Made by a program: the position numbers and the translations under genes
Part shown: positions 49,797 through 60,124 of the stretch, one piece after another
How positions within the stretch are numbered: position 1 is the stretch's first letter
How the letters are laid out: every line of letters starts with the position of its first letter
Notes under the pieces: generated by a model
The model's database searches: none
What the model was told of the DNA's origin: nothing
The model's input: the letters and a program-made list of their open reading frames with translations, nothing else
Assembly: GCA_041399205.1 (NCBI GenBank)
Contig: JAWKTK010000017.1
Location: 143,445 to 207,444 of the forward strand
DNA from: JAGQOZ01 sp041399205
Lineage (GTDB): Bacteria > Planctomycetota > Planctomycetia > Pirellulales > Pirellulaceae
Length of the DNA: 64,000 bases
Direction of reading: 5' to 3'

Positions 49797-50606
49797 TCAA
49801 CTTGTGATGCGTTGTTCCTTGCCCTCAGAATATGTCTGCTGAAGGTCCAGCAAATCATAATTGGACGCTCGCCCCAATACGGCAACTGAAACCATACCTA
49901 CTTTGGCATGTTTCAGGACGCGAGTGGCTTCGTTGGCAGTGGCTCCCGTGGTGATAATGTCGTCGACAAGCAGTATGTGGGCCCCAATTAAATCGTAGTT
50001 CGCTCGTAACCGAAAGGTGCCCTTCAGGTTCTGATGACGTTCGGCCGACGACAGCAACGCCTGCTTATGCGGTTGGCGCTGGCAAATCAGCACATCCAAT
50101 AGCAACGGAATATTCGTCAGAAAAGCAATCTCCTTGGCCAACGATTCTGGGCTGTTGTGCCCACGAACCAAACGTTTTCTCCAATGGGACGGCATGGGCA
50201 CGACAAAATCGGGCAGCAGCTGACCAGAAAACGAGCCGCGAACCTGGTCCGCCAAGAGTCGTCCGACTGATCGCGCTAAAGGATATTCGCCAAAATTCTT
50301 TATTCGAATCACCGAATTGCGAATCGAACCCTGGTAATTCCCCAAGCGAATCAAACGATCAAAGCGAAACGAACGAACCGCACATTCGGGACAGTCGATA
50401 GAAATCTCGCGATTTCTTAGCGGAACTCCACAACCACGGCATGCCGGTTGATTGGCCTCCCAAGTCAACGTTTCGCGGCAATGAAAACACAAACCATCCG
50501 CAGACGTTGTCGTTGGCTGCGAACAGAACGAACAACAAGCGGGGAATACCAACGATTTTAACGCTTCTACCGAAGAATGCGTGATTTTTCCGAACGCATT
50601 CCACAT
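49797..50606 (-). CDS. comF: ComF family phosphoribosyltransferase-like protein
   Basis: A 269-residue protein. The N-terminus has a zinc-finger-like set of Cys pairs (CCSFCSQP, CFHC, CRGCG, CPEC). The C-terminal half has a PRTase fold with the phosphoribosyl-binding motif HILLVDDIITTGATANEA and VVPMPSHWRKRLVRGHNSPE. ComF proteins take part in DNA uptake or in handling of incoming DNA, though for many the role is not tested. It lies first in a minus-strand run comF - DUF502 - TauE/SafE - hemC with short gaps, so a common transcript is likely. Confidence 0.88.
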   Translation of the reverse strand: MWNAFGKITHSSVEALKSLVFPACCSFCSQPTTTSADGLCFHCRETLTWEANQPACRGCGVPLRNREISIDCPECAVRSFRFDRLIRLGNYQGSIRNSVIRIKNFGEYPLARSVGRLLADQVRGSFSGQLLPDFVVPMPSHWRKRLVRGHNSPESLAKEIAFLTNIPLLLDVLICQRQPHKQALLSSAERHQNLKGTFRLRANYDLIGAHILLVDDIITTGATANEATRVLKHAKVGMVSVAVLGRASNYDLLDLQQTYSEGKEQRITS

Positions 50607-50835
50607 TCAACTATCGTCCTTGTTCATCATCAATTCAACACGATCAGCATCGGGGTGACCTACAATCTTTATGGGAACAATCCGGCGTGTTGGCAAGTCC
50701 CCGCACCACCGTTTTCGGTCCGTTGATTTTCGGCAACAAGCCCGTTTGGCGTTACCGAGCGAATTCGGGAAATACGCTGAAAAAAATGCTATCTAGATAT
50801 ACACACTTCGCACCTTTGTTTTGTCAAAAGCAAAT

Positions 50836-51816
50836 ATGTTGGCTGATCACGATACGAACCGAATCCTGCCCGCCGAATTACCGGCAGCGCGTCGCGAACC
50901 GCGTTACTCGGTCACGCGGCCCAATGCAACGGCGGTGACGTTGGTCTCCAGCAATGCGTCCGGTGTTGACCATATTGCGCACGGAACGTTGGCAGATATT
51001 TCCAGAACAGGCCTGCGATCTGCATTGCCCAACAACATCCCCGTCGGTACGCACGTGCGATTGCAGCTCTCCGTGCCGGAAGCCTATCTGGATCTCATCT
51101 GTGAAGGCATCATCCGCTGGGCACAGCCCCGAGATCACGATAGCTGGTGGATTGGCTGTTTCTTGGATCAAAAATTGGAAGATTCGGTCATCGAAGCCTT
51201 AGCGCAAGCGGACGTCATCAACCGACGTTCGGACGAACGGTTCGCCATTCGTGTCGCCGCCGAAGCCAAAGGAGAACTCTCCGGCGAATTGGTTCCCGTC
51301 AAGCTGGTAAACTATTCGGGCGGCGGACTCTGTATTGAAACCGACGACTCTTCGCTGAATGCCAATGGTCGGTTGCTGCTGATCTTCAATCGTGACCAGG
51401 ACAATGAAACTCGAGTCACCCTGCGGAGTGTTTGGAGCGAACAGGGAAATGGAGTGATTCGAATTGGCTGTTCGTATCTGAGTAACAACGGGTTTGAACG
51501 CGTTCGTAGTGTCGTGGAACCGGATCGACAGGACGATCCAAATCCCATGGCTCAATTCGCGCGAGCGAAGCGCGGGATTTCCACAATTATCGTCTATGCC
51601 GTCGTGATGCTGGCGACACTGCAGCTGGTTGACTTCTGTTCCGTTGTGTTTCCCAAACAGTATCAATTCGTTCGGCACACCGTCACCACGGTCACTCGGC
51701 CCGTCCAACAAACCGTCGGCAAACCGCTCAGCGATGGCCTGAAAAAATGTCTGAAGTTTGTTCGGCCGGCTGCTACCGACGACGATGCCGATGCGATGGA
51801 CCGCGACGCCGTTTAA
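50836..51816 (+). CDS. Tandem PilZ-domain protein with C-terminal membrane segment
   Basis: A 326-residue protein. Two PilZ-like domains are visible. The first starts RREPRYSV and has DISRTGLRSALP and WWIGCFLDQ. The second starts RRSDERFAIRV and has LVNYSGGGLCIETDD. The RxxxR and (D/N)xSxxG motifs bind cyclic-di-GMP in this family. Both appear mostly present, though in the second Asn replaces Asp. A hydrophobic segment (STIIVYAVVMLATLQLVDF, about 252-270) anchors the C-terminus. A TTG start at 50821 is possible; ATG 50836 is preferred. Neither has a good ribosome site. Confidence 0.8.
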   Translation: MLADHDTNRILPAELPAARREPRYSVTRPNATAVTLVSSNASGVDHIAHGTLADISRTGLRSALPNNIPVGTHVRLQLSVPEAYLDLICEGIIRWAQPRDHDSWWIGCFLDQKLEDSVIEALAQADVINRRSDERFAIRVAAEAKGELSGELVPVKLVNYSGGGLCIETDDSSLNANGRLLLIFNRDQDNETRVTLRSVWSEQGNGVIRIGCSYLSNNGFERVRSVVEPDRQDDPNPMAQFARAKRGISTIIVYAVVMLATLQLVDFCSVVFPKQYQFVRHTVTTVTRPVQQTVGKPLSDGLKKCLKFVRPAATDDDADAMDRDAV

Positions 51817-51913
51817 TTGATTGAATCGATTACTGGACGTGTGCGCCAAGCCCGATCCGGAAGGCGATACTGCCGTCGCCACTACGACGTCCGAAATGTT
51901 GAACCGCCATTCA

Positions 51914-54900
51914 CTACGGTGATGTCGTCGTTCGCAGTAACTCAATCTTCCGAGTCAACTCGGCGGCTTCCGCTTCTGCTTCCGCCACCGGCAATCCGTT
52001 GGCGATTCCGGGACGCAAATGACCAGCGGCCGTCAAATAGGCATCTCGGCGAACCATCTGTCGCTGGCGAATCAAGTCCAGCAATTGCGGCGACACACCC
52101 AGTCTATCCAGCATTGCTTCCGGCGACGCATCCACCGCGTCTGGCAGCGGATCGCCACACCAGCGAATCAACTGTTGCGCTACAAACCACTGGCCGCTGC
52201 GTTTCGGATGGACCGCGTCCGGCTGGAAGGTGAATTCGGCATCCTGCAGCCGGTTGGCCGCCAATTGATCCAGCATTCGATTGTGGAAATCGATCACGGT
52301 CCAACCGTCACTTCGTTTCGAATCCAGCCAATGGGCATATTCGGCCAGTACGCCATCATACGAAAAATCTTTGTTCGCTCGCACATCATCAAACGTGGGT
52401 GGCGTGATCACAATCAATTTTGCACCGGCCGCTTCTACCTTTTCCTTCAGTTGCAGCATGCCGTCTTGGTACTTTTGGAATCGATCTTGATCCAGCGGCA
52501 AATAGATGCCGCAATTCATGCCGTAACAAGCAAACACAACATCCGGCTTGATTGCTGCGAGCACTCGATCCAAACGTTCTGCCAAATGGGGCCGAGGAAA
52601 CTTGCCGCCGGCATGTCCGTCTTCACTAAGTCCGGAAACGGTTTCACTGGGCAAGCCGACGTTGATAATTTCTGGATACGAACCGACGGCATTTGCCGCC
52701 AGCCACGTTTCCCAGAAGCTAATATAGTCGCCAGCATAAGTAATGCTGTCGCCCAAAAAGACAACGCGTTTGGCTTCGGACAACGATGCCAATGGATTTG
52801 CGTTACTTGCTTGAAGTGGGTTCATTGGATCAATCAACTTGGCCAAGATCGCTTGTGCATACAACCGATGTCCAAAGTCGTTGGGATGATTCACGCCGTT
52901 TCCGGTCATGTCATAGAACGTTTTTCTTCGTAACAGGCGATGCCAAATGCTGGTCATGTCCACCACGGCAATTCCCGGTTCGCGCAGCTCGTGCAGCTTT
53001 TCATTCAGTGGGTCAAACATCTCCATGGGCAATCGCCAAGCGGCGTTTCCTAACATGGAAGACACAAGAATGAATTCCGTATCGGGCGATGTTTGGCGAA
53101 CCTGCTGAATCATCTGGCGAAGATGGTTCTGATACGCGGCGGCATTCTTCTGCCCGACATCGTTCATGCCAAACGCAATGATGACCAAATCAGGCTGGTC
53201 CACGGCCACTCGTTCTCGCTGCACTTGCGCCACGCCTTGCGCGGACACCCAACCGGCACGAGCAAAATTCTGAAAGTTGATTCGCACGTTGTACGTGTGC
53301 GCCAGCGCGTCGGCCGCCAGCTGTCCATACGGCGGCTGATGCGGTTTAGCACCCGTAAACCCCGATGCGTTGTAGCCTTCGGAAATACTGTCGCCCATCA
53401 AGTGAATTCGCAGCGGCTGTTGCAGTCGCAGCTTCTGAAGCGTCCGGGGCAAGGCAGTTGGATCAAACGTAGGTACTTCGTTGGCAGACCATTGTGAATC
53501 CAATGGTTGTTGAACCGCTTTCTGATAAGTCACTTCCGTTTGCAAACCGTGATAGAGCGAACCTTCGCCCCAGAAAATACCTCGCTTTTCATCATGTCTG
53601 GCCGCAGGGATCTTGGGCGAATCGGATTCCAGCAGCGGGTAAAGTTGATCGTACGTCTTGAACGGAATGCGACTTTCTTTGGTCAGCCGAATCACGCCCG
53701 CTTCCAAATCGACTTCGTAGTCTTGGCCCTCGATGTATTCCGTTTGCCGAGCAGCATCGGTCAGTTTTAGCACTTGCTGCGGACGGTAGAACAAACGAGC
53801 TTGCGGCGGCAGATAGTCTTCTTCTTGAATAAAGAACAACGATTCCGTGACAGTCTGGGATGTCCAGAACGAACGCAATGCCGACATGGTGATATGCGGA
53901 TCGGGCAGGTCGGATTCGATCAATTCCCATTGTTCGCCGAAGAAATTGGCGTCCACAACCTTGCCGGGCCACAGCGAATTGGGTTCGGTGCGAATATCGA
54001 CCACCGCCCAGTCGGGAAGTTTGGGGACTTGCCGAGCGTTATTCAGGTAGGCAAAGTCGCGAAACGTAAAGCTACTATTAAACACCACGTAGCGATTGGG
54101 ATTCAGCGGATTGGGATAGATGGCAATCAAGCCATGCTGTTGCGAACTGTATTTTCGCGAACCAACGGTTATGGTCGAATGATCCCACTGGATGGGCAGC
54201 TGTCCCGCTACGCGTTGCATCACGCTGTTGTTGGCAGGTTCGCCCCAGAGAATCAAATTCGCGTTGGCGATGTCTTCGTCGGTGATATCGACATCATTTT
54301 TGATCCGAGCGTCACCGCGAAAATGACGTCGCCAGTGTTCGATCGCTCGTTCCATTTCCTGGTTCGCCCACGCAGCCACGGACGTATTAGCCGCGTTTCC
54401 CGTCGGGCGAACAAAAATGAACGAATCCATCAACGCGTCGTCAATCGGGCCTTGCAGATTGTGGCGTTTACGAATTCCACCGTCCGCCAACGAACCAGCT
54501 TGCCACGTTTGATCCGCCGTTTGATGTAGCGTGACATGCAACGAAAGATCCGACCGCGGCTTGACGGAAGTGATTCGTTGTCCGTTAATGCGAATGGTGA
54601 CGGCATCGTTCATGCGTCCCGGCCACTGACCGGAATCAAACGCTAGTGACAACTGAGTGACATTGTTTGCTCGTATATCCACCATTTGATTACCGATGGT
54701 GGCCGTCACGTGGGCCTCTTCCCAATGCTGTTGCAGGTGATCCACCGTCAACCAATGCATGCGGTTGTACTTGAGCGTGTAGGTGGTCAAGTTCACGGTT
54801 TTGGGAACCGTGGCGGAAGCATGTTGCGCCAAGCCATCCAGGCGTCGTTCCACTTCCGCCGCGGCAGCGGGATGGTAGCGATGTCCGGTCTGCGGTCCAA

Positions 54901-55948
54901 TGACATGCACCAGATCCACTCCTTGTTCCTGCAACGCCGCTTCCATGATATCTGCCGCTTGTTTTTGGATGTCGTCTTCACCACTGTAGGCCACAGTCGG
55001 GCAGTGCAGCAAATTTGCGGCCCACAGATTGCAGTCGTACATGCGCCAGAGTTTTTCTTCGAACCAAGTTGGATTCAGCGTTTCTTTTTGAAACGAACGC
55101 AGGAATTCCGGGGTCTCGGCGAATCCGGCACCTGGGTTCGCGGCAAACCAACGATCGGCGTAGTGCGTAGCGAATTGCCAACAAGCCGCGCCACCCATCG
55201 AAAAACCTCGCACACTGATCCGACCCGGATCAATATTGTATTCTTGGCAAACGTGATCAATGGCTTCCAGCACGTCCACTTCGCCAGCAAACTTGAAGGC
55301 ATTGGAATAGCGACCGTACGGATGCAAGACAATTGTGCCGTCGGGACGAAACACGCCCTGATTGGTTTCTCGATCCACAATAAACGCCAGTTCACTCAAC
55401 GTTTCACCTCGGCCATGAAACCACACATCCAAGCGAAGCGGTTTGCCGGCGGCGGTCGAAAAATCGTTCGGCAGCACCAACCCATACGGCTGTGCAGAAT
55501 GATCCAGCTTGGATCGATAACCTCGGACCAGCAAGCCGTTGTTGCTGGTGGCTGTCCAATCGACAGCCGAGTTGTCTCTCAAGAGCGAAGCGCGACGCCG
55601 CGCGGTTTCCAGCAATCCGAACGCCTGGTCAATCTGCTTCGGCGAAAAGAATTCTTGGTAGCGCAATGCGTCTCGGACCGCTCGATAATAGACCTGGACA
55701 TCGGGCAAGCGGCGTTGAATCGTTTCGTTTGGGGATTTCTCCAGTTCGGCCAGATCGACTTCCAAGGCCTTCAGTTCGGCCTGCAGTTGTTGACGCTGGT
55801 TGTCGGGCACGTCGATACCCAGCTGGGGAATGCGGCGGACTTGATCGGGCAGATTGTCGCTAGGTCCGTCGGCTTGAGCCGTTCCAACGCCGGAACCGAG
55901 AAACACAAGATAAACAAAGAACAACGTAAACCTGGAACTCAATCGCAT
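51914..55948 (-). CDS. Exported fusion of an esterase-like hydrolase and two SGNH hydrolases
   Basis: A 1344-residue protein. The ATG at 55948, behind GGAAAG, starts a signal peptide (TLFFVYLVFLGSGVGTAQA). Residues 130-380 are an alpha/beta hydrolase with nucleophile in GFSMGGAACW (Ser250) and His in TGHRYH (about 357). Residues 380-840 have no clear family but resemble the accessory part of large peptidase-like hydrolases. Residues 845-1040 are one SGNH hydrolase (GDSIS, Ser854; GMND, 928-931; NHPNDFGH about 1021). Residues 1060-1300 are a second (GDSIT, Ser1069; GMN; HPKRSG near 1279). It probably removes several kinds of ester from a polysaccharide. Confidence 0.9.
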   Translation of the reverse strand: MRLSSRFTLFFVYLVFLGSGVGTAQADGPSDNLPDQVRRIPQLGIDVPDNQRQQLQAELKALEVDLAELEKSPNETIQRRLPDVQVYYRAVRDALRYQEFFSPKQIDQAFGLLETARRRASLLRDNSAVDWTATSNNGLLVRGYRSKLDHSAQPYGLVLPNDFSTAAGKPLRLDVWFHGRGETLSELAFIVDRETNQGVFRPDGTIVLHPYGRYSNAFKFAGEVDVLEAIDHVCQEYNIDPGRISVRGFSMGGAACWQFATHYADRWFAANPGAGFAETPEFLRSFQKETLNPTWFEEKLWRMYDCNLWAANLLHCPTVAYSGEDDIQKQAADIMEAALQEQGVDLVHVIGPQTGHRYHPAAAAEVERRLDGLAQHASATVPKTVNLTTYTLKYNRMHWLTVDHLQQHWEEAHVTATIGNQMVDIRANNVTQLSLAFDSGQWPGRMNDAVTIRINGQRITSVKPRSDLSLHVTLHQTADQTWQAGSLADGGIRKRHNLQGPIDDALMDSFIFVRPTGNAANTSVAAWANQEMERAIEHWRRHFRGDARIKNDVDITDEDIANANLILWGEPANNSVMQRVAGQLPIQWDHSTITVGSRKYSSQQHGLIAIYPNPLNPNRYVVFNSSFTFRDFAYLNNARQVPKLPDWAVVDIRTEPNSLWPGKVVDANFFGEQWELIESDLPDPHITMSALRSFWTSQTVTESLFFIQEEDYLPPQARLFYRPQQVLKLTDAARQTEYIEGQDYEVDLEAGVIRLTKESRIPFKTYDQLYPLLESDSPKIPAARHDEKRGIFWGEGSLYHGLQTEVTYQKAVQQPLDSQWSANEVPTFDPTALPRTLQKLRLQQPLRIHLMGDSISEGYNASGFTGAKPHQPPYGQLAADALAHTYNVRINFQNFARAGWVSAQGVAQVQRERVAVDQPDLVIIAFGMNDVGQKNAAAYQNHLRQMIQQVRQTSPDTEFILVSSMLGNAAWRLPMEMFDPLNEKLHELREPGIAVVDMTSIWHRLLRRKTFYDMTGNGVNHPNDFGHRLYAQAILAKLIDPMNPLQASNANPLASLSEAKRVVFLGDSITYAGDYISFWETWLAANAVGSYPEIINVGLPSETVSGLSEDGHAGGKFPRPHLAERLDRVLAAIKPDVVFACYGMNCGIYLPLDQDRFQKYQDGMLQLKEKVEAAGAKLIVITPPTFDDVRANKDFSYDGVLAEYAHWLDSKRSDGWTVIDFHNRMLDQLAANRLQDAEFTFQPDAVHPKRSGQWFVAQQLIRWCGDPLPDAVDASPEAMLDRLGVSPQLLDLIRQRQMVRRDAYLTAAGHLRPGIANGLPVAEAEAEAAELTRKIELLRTTTSP

Positions 55949-56197
55949 GGCACTTTCCGCAGATCAGGGTTGGCATTTCCAATGGTTGGGAACATCGTGA
56001 AGCATCCCCCGGTGTAGCTCAAGGGGCTTGCCATCAATATGAAGTGTCGACCGACAAAATGCGACCATGAATCCGAGTGAAATTGTGCGAATGCAAAGCA
56101 GTCTTGACTCTGGTTATGCCCAAGTTCGGCGACAGTGACTAGAATGGTTGGTACGCGTTAAGATTCGAATGATCTATGGTTAGGAATTGAAGGGCAT

Positions 56198-58164
56198 ATG
56201 AATATTTTCGCCAGGCAATCGATTCGGTTGGCTTCTCTTTTTCTATTGGCAAGCACCCTGTTGGCAACAGTCTGTTGCTATGTCGCTGGACCACTTTGGG
56301 CGCAGGAACAAGAAGCGTTGCGTCCGCTGCCGAGTTTCTTACGCAGTCCGAAATTGGCCGAACGGTATTTGAGCAGCCGAGATTTGAAGCAGTTGCTGGA
56401 GTTTGAACGAGCGGAACCGGTATGTATACAGTTGCTAGTTCGCTCGATTTGCCGGTGGAGTTTCGTACCGAAGCAATTGAAAACTTGGCCCAGCATCGTC
56501 AGCAAACTCAGACACAAGCGTTGCTGACCGTCATACAGTCCGTAGATCAACAATTTGCCGATACAGCAGAAGAGGCTGAAAAGCACGAGCGAACCGCGGT
56601 CTTGAACGATCTGGCTGAATTAATGCTGAGCCGCAACAACAACGAACTCCATGCGCTTGCCGCCGAATGGAAATCGCTAGTCGAATCAGCTCGCGCTCCG
56701 GTCACTCAGCAGCTGGCCTTTGCTTGCTTGATGAATTCGGAGGACACGGCAGGCAGTGCCAAGGAGTTGTCAGCTGGTGATGACGATCGATTCGCCAATC
56801 TATTGCGGTCACTCAAGAATGTGACTTCCGAAAACGCTCGGCAGCAATGGTTCGAACCGGTGCAGTCGCTGTTGACGGCAACGGACAAGCCGTCGTTGAC
56901 ACTGGCGGCGATTGACGCGGTGCCCTCTGTGCAAGGCGACATCGCCAGTTTGCTGCTGCCGCTGGCAAACCTTATGAATGACCAGCGGTATCGAGATGCC
57001 GCGGTGGCGGCAGGAATGCGTGTGCCGCCAGAGTTGGTTACGCCCGAGGCGGCGGAACGAGCTTGCGAAACGCTGCGACAACATTTGCAGACTTTGGAAA
57101 TTGCGCAACGTACCACAGCAGCCGGTCAAAATGGTTTTGCGTTGGTCAAAGTCTGGTCGTTGCGGCTGCCAGATGCGCAACGAATGGAATTGCAGCAACA
57201 ATTAGAGCTACTGCGAGTTCGCGTTTTTCAAGTCAAGACGCTGGAAGAAAAGATGCTGTATGATCGGACCGTGTTGGTGGTTCGGCCAGGCCAAGCAGTA
57301 CAAATTGATTTTGAAAATGACGACATCATGCCGCACAATTTGGTTGTGCTGAGCCAGCCGGAAGATCGAATCACCGTGGGACTGCAGTCTGACGAATTGC
57401 AGAACGAGCCCGAACATATTCAACGAGGTTACTTGCCGGTGTCCGAGGCAATCATGGCGGCAACCAAAATGCTTCAGCCGCAGCAACGCGATTCTGTAAC
57501 GTTTGTGGCACCTAGCGAACCGACGACCATTCCGTTCATTTGTACGTTTCCAGGTCATTGGATCAAAATGTACGGGGCCATTGCCGTGGTGCCAGACGAA
57601 GCGGCTTTCTTGGCGGCCAATAAGAATGCTTCGGCCGATGATCTGTTGGGCATCAAGACGGTGGACTGGAACTTTGATCAACTGGCCGCCAATTTGAATC
57701 AGTTTGATCAAGGTCGTTCGTTTGCCACGGGAGCTCGGTTGTTCAAGCAGGCCTCGTGTGCGTCGTGCCATCGCATGCAAGGAGAAGGTGGCGTGATCGG
57801 GCCTGAATTGACTGATATTCGCACCAAACATAAGACGGCTCGAGATTTACTGTGGCACATCATGAAACCGTCTGACGCGGTGGAAGAAAAATATGCGTCG
57901 GTGATTATTTACGATACCAGCGGGAAAACGATTCGCGGCACGGTGGTGGACCGCACCGAGACGCAAATTATGTTGAAACAGAATCCGCTGGAGACGTGCG
58001 AACCGATCATCGTGGCCATTGCCGATATTGAGGAAGAAGTAAAATCTAACATTTCACCCATGCCGGAACAGCTTCTGAATACAATCACCAGCGAATCTGA
58101 CGTTTATGACCTGCTGGCGTTTATTTTGGCAAGTGGTAAAGCGGATTCGCCATTGTATCCGTGA
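56198..58164 (+). CDS. Exported cupredoxin-cytochrome c protein with apparent frameshift
   Basis: Two frames together form one protein. 56198-56527 gives a signal peptide (FLLASTLLATVCCYVAGPLWA) and PLPSFLRSPKLAERYLSSRDLKQ. The 56422-58164 frame (580 codons) gives the rest; the join near 56420 needs one base. Then follow HEAT-like helices, a blue-copper domain (IMPHNLVVLSQP, FICTFPGHWIKMYG, with His, Cys, His and Met in the right order) and a c-type haem site (CASCHRMQGEGG, with a distal Met). It is probably periplasmic and involved in electron transfer. If not a sequencing error, the second frame could start alone at 56422 without a signal peptide. Confidence 0.72.
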
Positions 58165-58270
58165 TTCGGCAAGGAGCCGAGGATTTGCGGTCCTGGTCGG
58201 CCGTGGCTGGAACGAGTAAAATACGTTTTGGTTGAAACTTCAGACCAAGCGCATTCGAATAGGTGGCAAC

Positions 58271-58672
58271 ATGCAGGTGCCGATGCATCTTTCGCGAATC
58301 ATTATCAGTGAAATCAACGAACAGCAGTTCATCTACCTTCGCGAAGTAGATGGAGATCGTGAGTTTCCGATTGTGATCGGCATTTTTGAAGCGACCAGTA
58401 TTGATCGGCGAGTGAAAAATTTCGAATCGCCTCGTCCACTGACGCATGACCTGTTGGTCAACACGGTGGAACAACTGGGCGCGGAACTCGACAGCGTCCA
58501 CATTCACGAACTCCGTGAAACCACCTACTATGCCAAACTGCGGATCAAGCTGGATGGCGAATTTATTGACGTGGACGCGAGACCGTCCGACGCGATTGCC
58601 GTGGCCGTCACATGCAAGCCTCGGCTGCCCATCTTCGTCAGCGAAGAAGTCCTAGACGAAGCCATCAGCTAG
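58271..58672 (+). CDS. Bifunctional nuclease family protein (DUF151)
   Basis: A 133-residue protein. The ATG at 58271 is used because the conserved N-terminus (MHLSRIIISEINEQQFIYLRE) then starts at the normal distance; the frame opens 39 bases earlier. The core motifs of the family are visible: REFPIVIGIFEATSI, RPLTHDLLVNTVEQLG, and RPSDAIAVAVTCKPRLPIFVSEEV. Members cleave DNA and RNA in vitro; the cell role is not clear in most bacteria. It lies about 100 bp after the cytochrome c gene on the same strand. Confidence 0.92.
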   Translation: MQVPMHLSRIIISEINEQQFIYLREVDGDREFPIVIGIFEATSIDRRVKNFESPRPLTHDLLVNTVEQLGAELDSVHIHELRETTYYAKLRIKLDGEFIDVDARPSDAIAVAVTCKPRLPIFVSEEVLDEAIS

Positions 58673-58692
58673 GAAGCGTCCGATTCGGGTAT

Positions 58693-60009
58693 CTAATTCG
58701 GAGCGGAAAGATAGGTTCCGAATTGGAAGGCGAAAACAAGGTCTTGGGTGGTAAACTGGCCATCTTGATTCCAATCGCCTTCGTTGAACGTAGCTGCGGC
58801 CCCTGTCTCGAAGGTATTCTTACTGAGAACGGCAACCAAGTCAGCAGAATCGAACACACCGTCGTTGTTGGCGTCGCCCACTCGTCGGTTTTCCAGCCAG
58901 GCGCCGTCACCGACAAAATCGATGTCGCCGTCCAGATCGTAATCAAATGGTCCCACCCGTCTCTCCCAAGACCACGTTGTTGGCGTTGAACTGAAATTAC
59001 CTGCGCCGTCTAAGTTTTCATACCAACTACGGTAACACATTATGTCCATGTCACTGTCTAGGTCAAAGTCGGCGAGGAATGTCCCACACCGGGCCACGTT
59101 TTCAAATAACACCGTTTCCATCCCAATTCCGTCTGCCGTACCGGGAATCAAACTGGCGGTAGGCCCCATCCAAATAATATCATCAAATCCATCGCCCGTG
59201 ACGTCTCCGACTGCAACTCGCGAGTCCCCTTCGTCCCATCCCGTTTCGCGTGTTGCAATCAACTGACGTTCTGAAAACACGTTATCAATGTTTTCATACC
59301 ATGAAAGTGATGAGCCGACGGTCCATGGCTCGTAGTTGTGTGTGGAAACTACGTCTAGATCGCCATCAGCATCGAAATCAAAGAACACAGCGTTGCCGTT
59401 GATTTCCCCCGTTCTTTCCTGCAATGGAAACTCCTGGGGTACAAGTGCATCAGAGAACAAATCTACAGCAGCCTCGTGACCAACAAACAGTGACGCAGAG
59501 GATCCCGTAAACGGATTACTACGATTTACAAGCACATCTACGTTGCCATCACGGTTAAAATCTCCCAACTCCAAATTAGCAGATCCAGATTCGCCTAACC
59601 CCAGTCGTCCAGCAAATTGAAAGAATCCACCGACGTTTTCAAATGCGAAATAGGCTCCTTCGGAAAAGTCATAAACTTCTTCGACCAAGACGTCTTGATC
59701 TCCATCAAGGTCAAAGTCGATCACGATGCTGCGATCACCGTGATAAAACACATGCTTACTCCAACTCCGAATCGTTTCCGAAACACGGACTTCTTCGCTG
59801 AACACATCGGCACCAAGGTTTTCGCGCAACAGTAAGAACTGGCCGTCCCTACCTTCATCAGAACCACGGCTGAGTATGTCGAGATCGCCGTCAAGATCGA
59901 CATCGATTAAGACATCGACGTCCACTGGGCCGATGTCATGAGCAACCCACACAACATCGGCCGCCATCATACATTTACATTCGCATTGTTCGATTCGTAA
60001 CAGACGCAT
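58693..60009 (-). CDS. FG-GAP/VCBS-repeat protein with dockerin-like tail
   Basis: A 438-residue protein. The N-terminus MRLLRIEQCECKCMMAAD is a degenerate LEPR-XLL-like motif, with three Cys in place of the usual residues. The body has about six repeats of the D(F/L)DxDGDxD type, e.g. DVDLDGDLDILSRG, DFDLDGDQDVLVEE and DFDADGDLDVVSTHN, as in integrin-like FG-GAP/VCBS propellers that bind calcium. The tail has two dockerin-like sites (GDANNDGVFDSAD, GDWNQDGQFTTQD) and ends without a PEP-CTERM tag. A surface or secreted calcium-dependent protein is likely. The stop lies 21 bp from the end of the convergent nuclease gene. Confidence 0.82.
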   Translation of the reverse strand: MRLLRIEQCECKCMMAADVVWVAHDIGPVDVDVLIDVDLDGDLDILSRGSDEGRDGQFLLLRENLGADVFSEEVRVSETIRSWSKHVFYHGDRSIVIDFDLDGDQDVLVEEVYDFSEGAYFAFENVGGFFQFAGRLGLGESGSANLELGDFNRDGNVDVLVNRSNPFTGSSASLFVGHEAAVDLFSDALVPQEFPLQERTGEINGNAVFFDFDADGDLDVVSTHNYEPWTVGSSLSWYENIDNVFSERQLIATRETGWDEGDSRVAVGDVTGDGFDDIIWMGPTASLIPGTADGIGMETVLFENVARCGTFLADFDLDSDMDIMCYRSWYENLDGAGNFSSTPTTWSWERRVGPFDYDLDGDIDFVGDGAWLENRRVGDANNDGVFDSADLVAVLSKNTFETGAAATFNEGDWNQDGQFTTQDLVFAFQFGTYLSAPN

Positions 60010-60124
60010 AAATTTCCCCCTAACTTACAAATCTTACAAATGACTGTGCAAAGCTGTGGTAAGACATTGGCCTCAAGCATATCAGCGATCTAAGTGCATG
60101 GCAATATTTTTGTCTACGGACTGG

